A DNA stretch of 64,000 nt from Chondrilla cf. caribensis (Eukaryota > Porifera > Demospongiae > Chondrillida > Chondrillidae): NCBI GenBank assembly GCA_964020155.1, contig OZ026567.1:2224930-2288929 (forward strand), in the 5' to 3' direction. The stretch's first letter is position 1. The number at the start of each line of letters is the position of its first letter. Position numbers and translations under genes: made by a program. Shown here piece after piece: positions 13,901 through 25,759 of the stretch. The notes under the pieces were generated by a model. That model was given only the letters and a program-made list of their open reading frames with translations, had not been told where the DNA came from and ran no database searches.

Positions 13901-16900
13901 CAGGTTGCTACTGTTACGCACTTGCTTTAGCAGATATTAGAGTCATGTTTGAAAATGAGGCCTTAGCTAACACATACTTTACACAGATAACCCCCCTACT
14001 TCCACCTTGGCTTACTTTGCAAGCAGTTCCATCAAACCGTAGTCATTTTGAGGACAGCTATCACACCTTTCTTGCCAGACACAACAACTTGAACAATATC
14101 CAGTCTTGCCCTTATTTCATCCACAATGTAGCAACATCAGGATTACATTCCATATTAAAATATCATGGTCGATTGAATATTGGAGTCAGCAATGAAATGA
14201 AATCACATTTTCCGGAAGAGGAAGGCGATTTATTCTGCATAGCTGTAGACACCTGTGTGGGTAGAGATTCCCCTATTCACATCAGTCTGCCTAGTAATCA
14301 CCCTTTCAATGGGTTCCTGGAGAAATGGAAGGATCATGGTTGGCAAACTTATCTGAGGGGTCTCTCGGTACAAGCACTGGGCTCCTTCATGGGTAATACA
14401 TATTATGAATTTTGGAATGGCTCGGATTTTGCGATAGTCGGACTGACCAAACCTCACATTGCTGTGTCAGGCTCCTTGCAAGGTAATTGGAGGATCAGTA
14501 ACGTATTCAATGTGTTGCTTACTATTGATGGAGAATTCCTTATTGAAGCATCCGATAATGATCAGGTACGTATGTACATGAAAACATGATTCAGAACACC
14601 CTTATGTACATACATGATAACAATGATAATATGTTAAGTTGCACATACTTTGAACTAACATATCCCAATTTTATTTACATGCAGATATACAATTGAGCGT
14701 CCGTCATAATTAACAATGATTTGTTCTTTTGGGTGTAGATACTAGAGAATGGACTGTCTGCTGGTATCAAGATAGCATCATTAGGAGGTACAGAATTGGA
14801 AATTACTGTAAATTCAGCCTCCTTTGCATTTTCCCAGTCATCAGCTGAGGGATTTTTCTCTTTGTCCAGTGAGTAATTTGACGTTAATTGCAAATACAGT
14901 GAATAATTGTTAATCTGCCCCAGGTTAATCCGACAAACCATTATATCTGCCATATTATTTGAAACAAATTCACTTGCATGACAATGGCATACCAGTAGTC
15001 CACCATCGGACAATTAAGCCATCCACCATTCTTCTGTGTACCTATTTGTATGAGCTTCAGTTACAGATAATCCACCAATAGACCATATGCATTTTTACGC
15101 CCACCGCCCACAATGATGAGGTCACAAGAGGTCAACGGTGAACGGTTATCACCTTCGCCTATCTAAATGTACGTGAAATGGACGGTCGACATCGGAATTC
15201 GTTCGTTTTTGAGATGTCTCGGCAATAGGGCTGTATTGAAGGCCGTTCAAATCGAAGAATACGTTGTTCTGAAGAGGTTGGCGGCGTTGGAATCTGCAGG
15301 ACAGCTCAAAATCGAGTGATAATATCCCTTTAATATGTTTGCTGATCACGACGAGGCCTATAGCACATTCAGGAGTGTGTGTATGCATTCGAATTTGTGT
15401 TGATAACTTTAATATGGACCCTGGGCATCCCCTGGTGACCAGCAGCAGAATGTGAATCTACCTAAGTGATCACCACAAGGTGTATTGCTCTCATTATTGA
15501 AATGTAATACAAAAGTATTATGTATGGTATGGAAGATCTATGGTGTTGTTATACGTGTCATATGGACAGTAATCTCTTTCCACATCGTGCCATGTTGATC
15601 TTCTTTATGACATTCTGCTTCGTTGATGTTGGCATAACGTCGATCGTGTGTAATCTTAGTAAATGGTTTGTTTTCGGAAACTCTGCCATTCTCGGGATAC
15701 TACATCGCAGATTATAACGCCATCAACGTCTTCAGGACAACGTCCTTTACGATTTGAACAGCCTCAAACGCAACACTGTCGCCGAGACATCTCAAAAAAA
15801 TGAACGAATTCCGACGTCAACCACCTATTAAACGTACATTTAGATAGAGGAAGGTGATAACCGATCACTGTAAGAAGAACAATCGACACTATAATGTGTA
15901 GTAAGTGCAAAACGATCCAAAACTCGACTACTTATCAACACCACGAATATTATCACTCGATTTTGAGCAGTCCTCACTCTTCGAGGCAGATTCCAACGCC
16001 GCCAACCTTTTCAGAACAACGTATTCTTCGATTTGAACGGCCTTCAATACAGCCCTAGTGCCGAGACATCTCAAAAACGAACGAATTCCGATGTCGACCG
16101 TCCATTTCACGTACATTTAGATAGGCGTAGGTGATAACCGTTCACCGTTGACCTCTTGTGACCTAATCATTGTGGGCGGTGGGCGTAAAAATGCATATTA
16201 TGGTCTATTGTCAAGAAATTCTGCTGCATGGTGTACAGCAAAGTATCTTTTTAGAGTTGACTTGACAAGGTTTGTAACAACACAAGAACTACTTGCAGAC
16301 CATTTCTCAAAAACGTCAATTTGCACGGTGAACGATAGGAGACACTCTGAAGAGGATCAGTATAATCCACTGAACAGTAGAGAAGTGAATACTCGTTAAT
16401 CCGCCACAATTCGTTTTCATAGAATATGGTGGATTAACGAGTTTGGCGGATTAACAGGATATTCCTTGATACTTGTACATTATATTGGTACTGGGAAGTT
16501 TACTGTTTTACTGGGAATTTAGGCTGATTAAAAGGTTTGGCGGATAAAGCTGTGGCCGATTAATGACAAGTCACTGCATGTCATATTGCTCGGCCAAAAT
16601 TTCCACCAAACCAATTGTGGCAGATTAATGAATATTCACTGTATTTTATTCCACATCATGTGTAAACCCAGTAGCTACTGACTATGCTTTGTATTGCATT
16701 GAGTTTTGATGGTTTTCTCATTCTCCAGATTCAGAGAAACTGTGTAATACTACTAACATTGGAATGACAAAACTATATCATACATATTCGGATGAGTCAG
16801 AAGAACATTTTTTCTCGGAACTACTGCCCATTTCCTCTTTGTATGGTACTTCATGTCCAGTTGACGTAGCTTTGGGCTTCAATTTATCCACTGAAGTAGT

Positions 16901-19900
16901 TGGTCTTGCATTTCAGAGCACCTGTCATGATCTAGTCTTAGGTGCCCTTGTGTTCAGTGGTACTGATCACACTATCTCCATTGGTGGGAACCTCTCTCCT
17001 GTAGCATGTGCCAGTAGTGTTCCAACTGCATCAGTGTCCAGGGATATGGTGATCTACACCTCAATAGGATCCGGGACAACAACACTGAATAGGTTCATAT
17101 CGGTTGCCCAACCAGACAACGGTGGTCCCCATATTGTCACGAATGTCGACCCAATCACTGAAACATATGCTGCCACAGTTCACAATGCTCAGATTTCAAT
17201 TTGGGATACCAGGATCCAGTCAGAAGTGACTATTGCTAATGAAGGCTTGAAGTTCTCAGCTCAGTTGGAGCTCTTTCAGGGCACTCCTGTTACAGTAGTA
17301 GGAACAGCTTCTACCGACCATCCCTGGGAGGACATGGAGCTCAGGATTGAAGGTTGGATTGATGAAGAGACTGATTTTGCCCAAACAATCAGTAGTGAGG
17401 TTCAAACACTGCTAATGGAGGAGTCCAACTCTGCCGTGAATCGTATCAACAATGCTGAAGCATACTTGAATCGCCTGAAGGCACAGAAGAATGCCACCTA
17501 TGTAGTATACATCAGTGCTATGTCTGATGTGCAAGAACAGTTGGAGAAGTGTTCCTCCATTGAGTCAGACATCAGAACAATCACAACATCGATCAGTCAG
17601 CTTGATTTACAAATTGCTCAAAGCACTTCAGCCAACTCTCTTCAGCAAGCACTAGAAAGTGTCTGTCAGACACACTTTTGTGTAGAGGTATCCATTCCTA
17701 GTCTGTCATGTATGTGGTGTACCTCTGCAATACAAACAACAGTTTCGGAGAAATGTTTGGATTCGTGTAGTTACAATAGAACAGTTCGCATTCAAAATGG
17801 GACCATGAAGGTGACAGAACTTCGTGAGGAAAGTGACTGCAGTCCTAACCCATACTGTTTATCTTGCCAGCACAATCGGAACAATCTGAATGCATTTACG
17901 GCTGTTTCGTGCATTGGAGGTATCTTCCGTCCAAGATGTACTACCTACAGAATTTCATATCTGAAAGATGTTCCGTCATTTGCGACAATAACTCAGCCAG
18001 CACCTTATGATTGTCTAAAGGATTACAATATTTCACTGACATACAATCACTCACATGAATGCTGTGAAGAAAGTAATGAAATTCACCATTTTTCACAGCC
18101 AAACTGTGTTGTTCATAACACTGCCTGTAGAATTGTTCAGGAAGGAATTCTCGACCACCTTTCATCTAATGTCACATTCACATCTGCCGTTGGTTCATTA
18201 AGGGAACTAAGGTACATGAAAGCCAATCTTACCATTTTGAGAGCTGAACTCTCCAGGTGCTATATCAAGTTGGAAGCAGCTCAGTACAGATACAATCAGA
18301 CAAGTAGGTTATATGGAGAACTCTTACAGGCTGTGGAGGATGCTGAAGTACAACTCTCTGAAATCAAAAAAATTAATGAAGTGGGCCAACGGGTAAATAA
18401 AGCTCTACAAGACTATCGGTGGGAGAGTATTTTCACCATCACCAACATCACCTTCAGTTTATCCACTACTACCGCTTTCCCAAATGCATTTCCACTTACT
18501 GTTAAGTACTCCAGATCATACCTAGATCAATATGGCCTTGAAGGCACTTTTACTTTTGACTTTGACTTTCAAGCTAATTCGATTCACGATTTATCGGTAA
18601 AATTGACAGATGACATCCTCAGCACATACAGTAATCGGAGAAAGAGGGCTTCTCTATCAGAATCACTTGGAATTGATTGGGCTACACTCTGTCAAAGTCT
18701 TTACGGTATGCGGGCTATTGTTGATGCATTCCTGCTAGACAGTCTAAAAGAATCAGATTCTGTTGTCACCTCTGTGTCAGAGAATGTAGCTGACATACAG
18801 GAATCCGTGAGTCAGATGTCAGATGAGCTTTTGCGCATTGAAAATGTCACCGATGGCATTAACCAGACAGCTGTGGCCGGCTTAGCACCGCATCTCTCCG
18901 TTTTCAGCCTCAGGGATATGGTCTTCACCAGCAGAGAAATTTCTAGCATCACGGAATTATTAACCGAAGCATCCATTTTACCAAGTACATTGGTCAATAA
19001 TGTGGCCATGTATGCTTTTCAGCAGTGGCAAGTACATATGGAAACTCAGCTCAATTCAACATTTTCAAGTTATGGCCATGAGTGTGTAGGCTTTCTTGAC
19101 TGTCTAACTACCAGCATTGAGATAGTGAAGGACATTCTGAGAGTTGCCCAACATTCAACTGCAGATAGACTTTCAGAGAGACTACTAGCAACGGAAGGAG
19201 ATATACTGGACCTAGCATTAAGGGATGATTTGACTATTGAAGAAGCAACATCAAGACTGAACCAGTACATATCCATCTTGGATGATGCTACAAAATTCAA
19301 CTATTGGTGTGCTGCACCTCCTCTAGCCAGGCTATCTAGTTACACAGATATTGTCATCGGTGAAGGAGAATCTCTGCAACTCTCATGCAAAGTGGAGTCT
19401 GAGTGGGCCATCAACTACGAATGGAAGAAAGACAATGAAACAATCTCCTACAGCAGCAGTGGAGAGTTGAAGACTGAATCATCAGGGACTTCAGAATCTG
19501 GGATGTATCACTGCATTGCATCCAACCACATAGGATCTCACCAGACTTCTCGCATCAAGGTGACAGTAACCACTTTGCCTGTTCTTGAAGAAGATGAAAG
19601 TAATTCAGTGTACACCTATGCTGAAAGCTGTTCCCCTGTTGTTCTCAGCTGTGATGTCTCCTCCCAGCCGGATCCCAACATAGGATGGTACTTTCGACCT
19701 GAAGGCAGTGATGGCTACAGACAATTGACTAATGAAAGCGCAACTGAACTGCAATATTTCAGACCTAGTCCGTTACACACAGGACAGTACTACTGTGAGG
19801 CATCCAACCTAGCGGGGGCTATACGGTCTGAATTCTATGATGTGAGGATCCTTGATTCCTCAGTGACCCAGTTCACTCTTCCTGTTGTGGTTAGTGTCAG

Positions 19901-22900
19901 TAGAGGAGAGTCCAGTAGGAATAAGCGAGCAGTAGTGTTCTCCTATGTTGACACTGGCATTGATCCAACTCAGTATGTCACTCTGGATGAGGAGGATAAT
20001 GAACTCAGTGATAAACTGAAGGAAATCATTGAGATGGAAGTAGATTTAGGATCAGTGACCATAATGAAGGCATCCTTCAACAATCCATCTTCTCCATCTT
20101 CCTTGACCTTCTTATTGGGTACGAGACTCATTCCAATTGACGAAAACCACTCTATACCACTGTTGAACCTCTTCCAGTACTTCACTGATGCTAAAAATGA
20201 GCTAGAAAGAGTTGTAGAGAAGCTTAATCCTCTTCTTCCCTACCTCAATTACTCCTCGTTAATTGGATTGTATGACACTGCACATGGTGGCGTGGATACT
20301 AGTACAGTCATCTCCAGGTGTCCCATTGGACAAGGACTCAATGACTCCAACTACATGTTTTGTGGTGAGTACAAACTAGGAGCATGATCATAATTTTAAA
20401 TGATACGCATACATTATATTTGAAGAAAAATTCCATAGTATGTACGTATGTTTAGTGAGCCATTCATTCGTTCATGCACACACATTTACTTAGTATGTAT
20501 GTATAGTGAGCCATTCATTTGTTCATGCACACACGCTTACATAAGTATGTACTGTATGTACATACCGTATAGTGGGAAAATTTGGTGGGTACAAAATTTG
20601 GCAGATTTGCCCAAAAAAGTTATTGGCGGTTTTTAATTTTGGCGGATTTGCCCAAAAACATTCAGTTTTGGCCCTTCTCGTCATTGTTTCAGGTACTCAA
20701 AAGTCCCTAGTAGCCCTAACAAGACCATTATCGGTGGCGGACTTCCCTATCTTCGCTCTGTTGTCGATCGGGGGTATAATCAGTGTAAGAACCTCGAGTA
20801 GCACTGAGTTTCTTTCCCACCGTCCCATTTTTGTAAGGCATCAGAATTTGCCTCACGCGTTCATTCACTTGCTCTGTTCTTTCTAGAAAGTGTGCTACAT
20901 TCACGCACGGGTCTTTCCTTTAGTAGATACTGCAAAAAATACCATGGTACTATTTTATCGACGTTACGCAATACAGTAAAATTAATTTTGACGTTTTTTT
21001 AAATTTGGCGGATTTCCTGAAAACCACCAAACTGCCAAATTAAAACATCCGCCAATATTTCCCACTATACGGTATTATGTATATACACACATCTGGTCCA
21101 TCCACTCTACAGTTGCCTGTCCACCTGGTGAGTATCAGGTCTCAACCACTGAACTTCTGTCGGGTCTGGTACTCTATGCCTATCACACATGTTTGCCATG
21201 TTCTGATGGTCAGTACCAGTCAAATGAGGGGCAGACTGTGTGCATCCCCTGTGAACCTGGTTTCTATCAGGACTCGCCTGGTAGTCCTTACTGCCTGACC
21301 TGCCCTTACGGACACTATCAACCAGAGGAGGGACAGACCCGATGTACACCCTGTGGACCTGGTTCTCATGTGAACTCCACTGGAGCCACTAGCTGTACCC
21401 TGTGTCCTGAGGGCTTCTATCAACCAGATGAAGGACAGCCATCTTGCATTAAATGCTCAAATGGTTATACAACCTCAGACACTGGAGCTACAAAATGTAA
21501 ACCAATCCTAACAACTGGTGAGGATGAGTAAGACTGACACTGTTGATATTACTATGTATGATACGGTCCATAAAAAGGGATTTGGTAACAGATAAAAGTT
21601 ACCAGTTAAACCAATAACCGTTAACTTTTTGAAGAAACTTTACCCCAAAACCTTTAGCGGTTTTCGGATAACTGTTAAATGAAAATCACATACGTACGTA
21701 TGAATATTTATATACATCACAGCATAGCAAAAGTGCTTAATTGAAGTGTGATTTCAGTGACTCGGAAAGAATGGTTCTTGAAGCGAAAGAATGGAACTTG
21801 CTTGGGTGAGAGTGTAGCTTCTTCCGCTAGTAAGGACAACAATCTTGCCTCGATAAAACTCGCACTTTGTGACCTAATCACATGTTACGTCACGGAAATG
21901 TGCTTACGTTATGTGTTAACGGTTTACGGTTTATGTTTTATGGTGAACAGTGTACTGATATAGGTTGGCGTTTATCCGTTATCCAAAATCCGGCAAACAA
22001 AATTACCGTTACCTTTTTTATGGACTATACCATATATGGATTGAATATGTATCAAGTAAGGCTATGGTACATCCCGGTGATACTAGGTATATGAACAAAA
22101 CATGTATGTCCTCATCTACTCAGAGAAATTAGATTATACAGGAGATCCCTATACCTATCCCTATGTCATTATTACATGTACATATGTCCATACATATGAT
22201 TTCTGGTATGTACGTATTTTTATTCAAATCATTTCTTCTCATTAGCCCCAGAAGCACTTGAATGGCCAATCTGGGTGAGTATATCATGTTTGATGACATC
22301 TGTAAAGTTATGTCAGCGTAAATTGTTCACTAAAACAACATCAATGTGCTTCATATTAGTGCATATAAGGAATATGCACACATGTACACTCATGTATATG
22401 TGGGTCTCTGCATGTTTGTTCATTGCTTACTACAATCAGTACCGCACATGCCGACAACCTAGTGTAGACCACATGTTGATTGTTATTTTATGGTGAAGTT
22501 TATTACTATTCATCTATACCAATCTAGCACAAACGTAGATCTCATAGAGCTGCATCCATATTATAGCTACATATATACAATGTGCATACATGTATGTATG
22601 TGCTTACAGTGAAATTTCATTAATCTGACTCTACCTTATATCCTTCAAACATTTTGATCTGCTTCAAATTTCTCCACCCAAATATTATAATGTAAAACAG
22701 TAGTGAATATCCGGTTAATCTTCCATCTTTCCAAATGAATATTAATTTTGGCGGATTAATGAAAATTAGCTGTATCCTCAGCAATAATGTTAGTGCACTC
22801 TCAGAAGGTATAGTGTACCTCATTTATCATTATTGTCTTTTACAGGTGGTAGCCATTATCATCGGACTTTTGGCTGTTGCGATTTTCATAATTGGTAGGT

Positions 22901-23081
22901 ATAAGTATATTGGTGCATGTGCTCACATATGTGGTTATACTGCATTTGTGTGGGTTGTTAATACATTGTGTGTTTTGAAGGGAATTAAACCATGGGAACC
23001 TGTGCCCACAGATCAAAGTAGTTTCCTTTATTTGGAATGTTTACACATTGTAATCCAGATTTGTATGGTGGGTGTACGTGG

Positions 23082-23122
<41 letters not shown>

Positions 23123-24330
23123 GTGTGTGTGTTGTGTGTGTTGTGTGTGTATGCGTGCGTAAGTGAGTGCATGCGTAAGTGAGTGTGTGCGTGCGTGCGT
23201 GTGTCTTACACACATGTGTAAGAATATATACACATCTATGACATAACATAATATAGTCTATTACATACATAACATATAACAAGAACACATGGCATACACT
23301 GGTTTGGTGCATTCAATGCATAGGTTCAACAGGTATAAGATGCATACCATTGTGTGAGCATGTGGTAGACTCTTATCAAGGCCTTTAGTTGCTTCGCCTA
23401 ACCAACACTGTGTATACCATGGGTAAAGCCTGGGCACAAGACTGATGTGATATGTGAGGATAGGTTCTTTTCAAATAATTGCTGTGGTGTTCTCCAGTTT
23501 ATAGACATCACATTAATTTTCTTGGTAATTTTCATCCCTTTTAGAGACAAGGATTAATATATTTTTTATCCTCCTGTTTACTGTTAGTGCTATTATTGAT
23601 TGTTGTGATTTATAAGCACAAGAGGAGAGGGAAGGAAGAGCAATATGGTGTGGATGATAAAGTGTGTTACAATCCAGATGTATATCCTGAAGTTGCATTC
23701 TCCGATGACCCCTTTGGGATTCAAGAGATGAATGAAGACGAAGATGTGACAGTTAACATATATGATTCCATTGACAATTATATGCCAATTGACCCCAAAG
23801 GACCACATCATTATAAAGTACAGCAGCTGCCCACTCCTGATGAAGATGAAGAACAAGAGGACAACACAGAGGAGGAAGTCAAGGCCAGCTATGACACAGC
23901 TCAATCCACCCAGCAAGATGGGGAAGACACTACTGCTGTACAAAAAGCATATGAACCATTGAACCCGGATACCATGATGGATAAAACGGACCATCAATAT
24001 CAAGGTACAATTGCAAACAAAGACAATGATGACTATGACATCCCACTCACTGTTGGGCATCATCCTGTCAACTCATCAAATACCGAAAAATCTGTTGCTG
24101 AGGAAACCTACCAGCATGTAGATGGAGAGGACAATAGTGTAGATGAGTGGGATGAGTATGTGGACCCTGATGATGATCAACAGCCATTGATCAAGGATGA
24201 TGACATCAGTGACCAGATAACTGCCACTGATGAGGATTGGCAAAATGTTGGTGAAGATGAGGATTACCAATCCATGAAGGATGAAGATGATCACGTGTCA
24301 ATTACAGATGAAGATACAACATTGATCTAA
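7972..24330 (+). CDS. Receptor A: giant EGF/sushi/Ig single-pass membrane protein with tyrosine-rich tail
   Basis: Sixteen exons: 7972-8087, 8523-8663, 9053-9162, 9233-9328, 9391-9561, 9697-9819, 10608-10703, 10829-10951, 12059-12181, 12794-14565, 14739-14868, 16729-20364, 21113-21517, 22246-22274, 22846-22894 and 23588-24330. The sum is 7863 bases, 2620 residues, all phases consistent. Order by approximate residue: signal peptide 1-24; Cys-rich, faintly EMI-like 25-122; EGF and calcium-binding EGF-like repeats (DINEC, DIDEC) 123-366; two sushi domains 367-495; EGF about 498-535; a large unrecognised region with a Cys-rich stretch at 1317-1467; RRKR 1637-1640; two Ig domains about 1863-2035; RNKR about 2064-2067; three TNFR/GCC2-like repeats; membrane segment about 2358-2382; acidic tail with 13 tyrosines. 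Tail motifs include YDSI, YEPL, YDIP and YQSM, with a terminal TLI. There is no kinase. Surface receptor or adhesion role is inference; ligand unknown. Confidence 0.9.
11503..11932. mobile_element. GTTAAC-rich short inverted-repeat element in receptor A intron 8
   Basis: About 430 bases are absent from the matching intron of receptor B, which reads straight through near 34880. The ends carry TACAGTACGTTT and, inverted, TACAGTTTGG. The interior is built of alternating GTTAACAGTTAACCG-type words in both orientations, so it can fold on itself. No coding frame was seen. A related element is at 21561-22030. Confidence 0.7.
15076..16210. mobile_element. Foldback element with about 250-base inverted arms in receptor A intron 11
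   Basis: The left arm, about 15076-15327, is an inverted copy of the right arm, about 15946-16210. The outer ends read CAATAGACC and GGTCTATTG, and both arms contain GGACGGTCGACATCGG and AACGTTGTTCTGAA-like words. A third, more diverged copy of the arm lies between them at about 15720-15870, in the orientation of the right arm. The whole element is missing from the same intron of receptor B. No transposase is visible; the small frames inside are by-products of the arms. Confidence 0.85.
16396..16640. repeat. Cluster of 'GGCGGATTAA' dispersed repeats
   Basis: Repeated words such as AATCCGCCACAATT, GGCGGATTAACGA and GTGGCAGATTAATGAATATT occur in both orientations just before exon 12. The same vocabulary appears near 8866-9000, 22610-22775, 43720-44960 and 51180-51310, so it is a local high-copy family of tiny inverted-repeat elements ending in CAGTGAAT-like sequence. 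Confidence 0.6.
20562..21075. mobile_element. MITE-like element with ATACCGTATAGTGGGAAA ends in receptor A intron 12
   Basis: The left end ATACCGTATAGTGGGAAA is matched by an inverted TTTCCCACTATACGGTAT at the right end. Subterminal GGCGGATTTGCCC and GGCGGATTTCC repeats extend the symmetry inward. The element is about 514 bases, and the corresponding intron of receptor B, 48679-48871, lacks it. There is no transposase frame, so it is non-autonomous. Confidence 0.8.
21561..22030. mobile_element. GTTAAC-rich inverted-repeat element in receptor A intron 13
   Basis: The ends read GGTCCATAAAAAGG and, inverted, GGTCCATAAAAAAGGTAACGG-like sequence. The interior contains TAACCGTTAAC words like those at 11503-11932. 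It is absent from the same intron of receptor B near 49430, so it went in after the duplication or was lost from the other copy. Confidence 0.65.
23085..23160. repeat. (TG)n microsatellite in the penultimate receptor A intron
   Basis: A TG dinucleotide tract is broken by occasional TTG and TGCG variants. The paralogous intron of receptor B carries a longer tract at about 51690-51780, so the tract predates the duplication and has changed length since. Confidence 0.9.
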
Positions 24331-25759
24331 TACATCAAATTTGATAACTTTTTACATGATATTAAACTTTTGGACATTACAGTACATGTATTTTTATTAT
24401 TTAATAGCACTTATTCATATGTGCAACAAGTTAAGCTTTAACATTAGTTATTGTATTGAATAACATTCTACTCTCACTGTACATATTTAGTATATATTTG
24501 TACATAATTTATAATTAATATTGGATATAATATTAAACACTCATGATCAGTAATTAATTGTAGTTGACAACATAGTGATAATGTTATAAATAATAATATC
24601 TTATTGGGATATATGTACGTATATCCATATTATAATATAGTAATGTATATGATATATATACCTCTCCACCATCCCACTTCGAATTCAGCTCCCTACCCAG
24701 TCCTTTAAACTATCAGATAGGGGTTGGGCTTGAGTAACCCCTCTACCCTTGATCCTGGCCCATGGCCAGCTGCAGCCTTCCAAACATCAGCTATAAGTCT
24801 AAATAGGTACAGGTTTTCTTAGGTTTACCATAGTATATATGTTATACTGATATTCTTAATCTGTAATAACACATCTAGGTACAATAATTACTATACATGG
24901 AAGAGATTCTACGGGAAGGCCTTCAGGTGCACATTATATATTATATAGCATTATAATATTAATATTGATTCTATGACTGCCACTCATTGAATATGTATTA
25001 ATTTTGGTACTCTATTACCCTTCAAGCAAAGTAAGTTTATTGCACAATATTAATTTAACCTGTTAATAGATGAGTAAAATGGCTGAATGAGCCAGTTAAA
25101 TGTGCATGAGAAACTTCATAAATGGCAAGGAAATAGGTAAACATCACAGGCACTATGCTCCACAGCAAGGAAGACAATGCTGTGATCGTACTCAAGGCCA
25201 AGGAGATTTTGCCTTTCTCTGAGTGTAATCTATGCATAATAATATGTCTGTCTGTTTCAAACAGACAGACATATGGAAGTAAATAAGTGGGCATAGCTGG
25301 GAACCACTCCCACTTGATTAGGCTGAGTAGTCACCCAATAGACTCAATGCTGAGCATATTGAGTGTCTTTGCATTATATCGTCTTAGGTGCTCACATAAC
25401 ATTGTATAAAATAATTATTAAAGTCATTTAGCAAAAGGTACATATAGAAGTGGCTTGCTGTTATATTCACTTAATTATGTATATTTATTGTGATTAATTG
25501 ATTTGGCTGCATTATAATTATTAACAATAATCAGACTTGTAATGAAAATCAATCATTAATAAAATGTCCCAGCACTGTAGCTGGAGTCTATTACATATAT
25601 ACAGAGATAGCTAGACAATAATGCAATTATAAATGTACACTGACTATAATAATTACATGCATGTGCATACGTAAATTTCACACCTGCTTATTATCAAGTG
25701 ATTGCTTTCTGACTAATACGTATTATACTGCCAGCACTGCATACATATCATAAGTACAC
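24331..25759. other. Spacer between receptor A and the CFAP300 remnant
   Basis: This is AT-rich sequence with no coding exon recognised. It should hold the receptor A 3' untranslated region and polyadenylation site. A perfect hairpin, 16-bp stem and one-base loop, lies at 25242-25274 (arms ATATGTCTGTCTGTTT and its complement). The paralogous spacer is 53265-54469. Confidence 0.6.

Noticed and set aside
12880..13940. Several overlapping small frames on both strands over the sushi/EGF exon
   Set aside because: They are out-of-frame shadows of receptor exon 10; the same shadows occur over the paralogous exon at 41644-42683.
15149..16399. Small open frames of 60-85 residues on both strands
   Set aside because: They are produced by the inverted arms of the foldback element; no transposase motifs are present.
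23762..24294. Small frames overlapping the receptor A tail
   Set aside because: They are shadows of the acidic tail exon in other frames; the tail frame is supported by phase and by its paralogue.
23700..24330. Classical ITAM in the receptor tail
   Set aside because: YDSI, YMPI and YEPL fit YxxI/L singly, but no pair has the 6-12 residue spacing of an ITAM in both paralogues.
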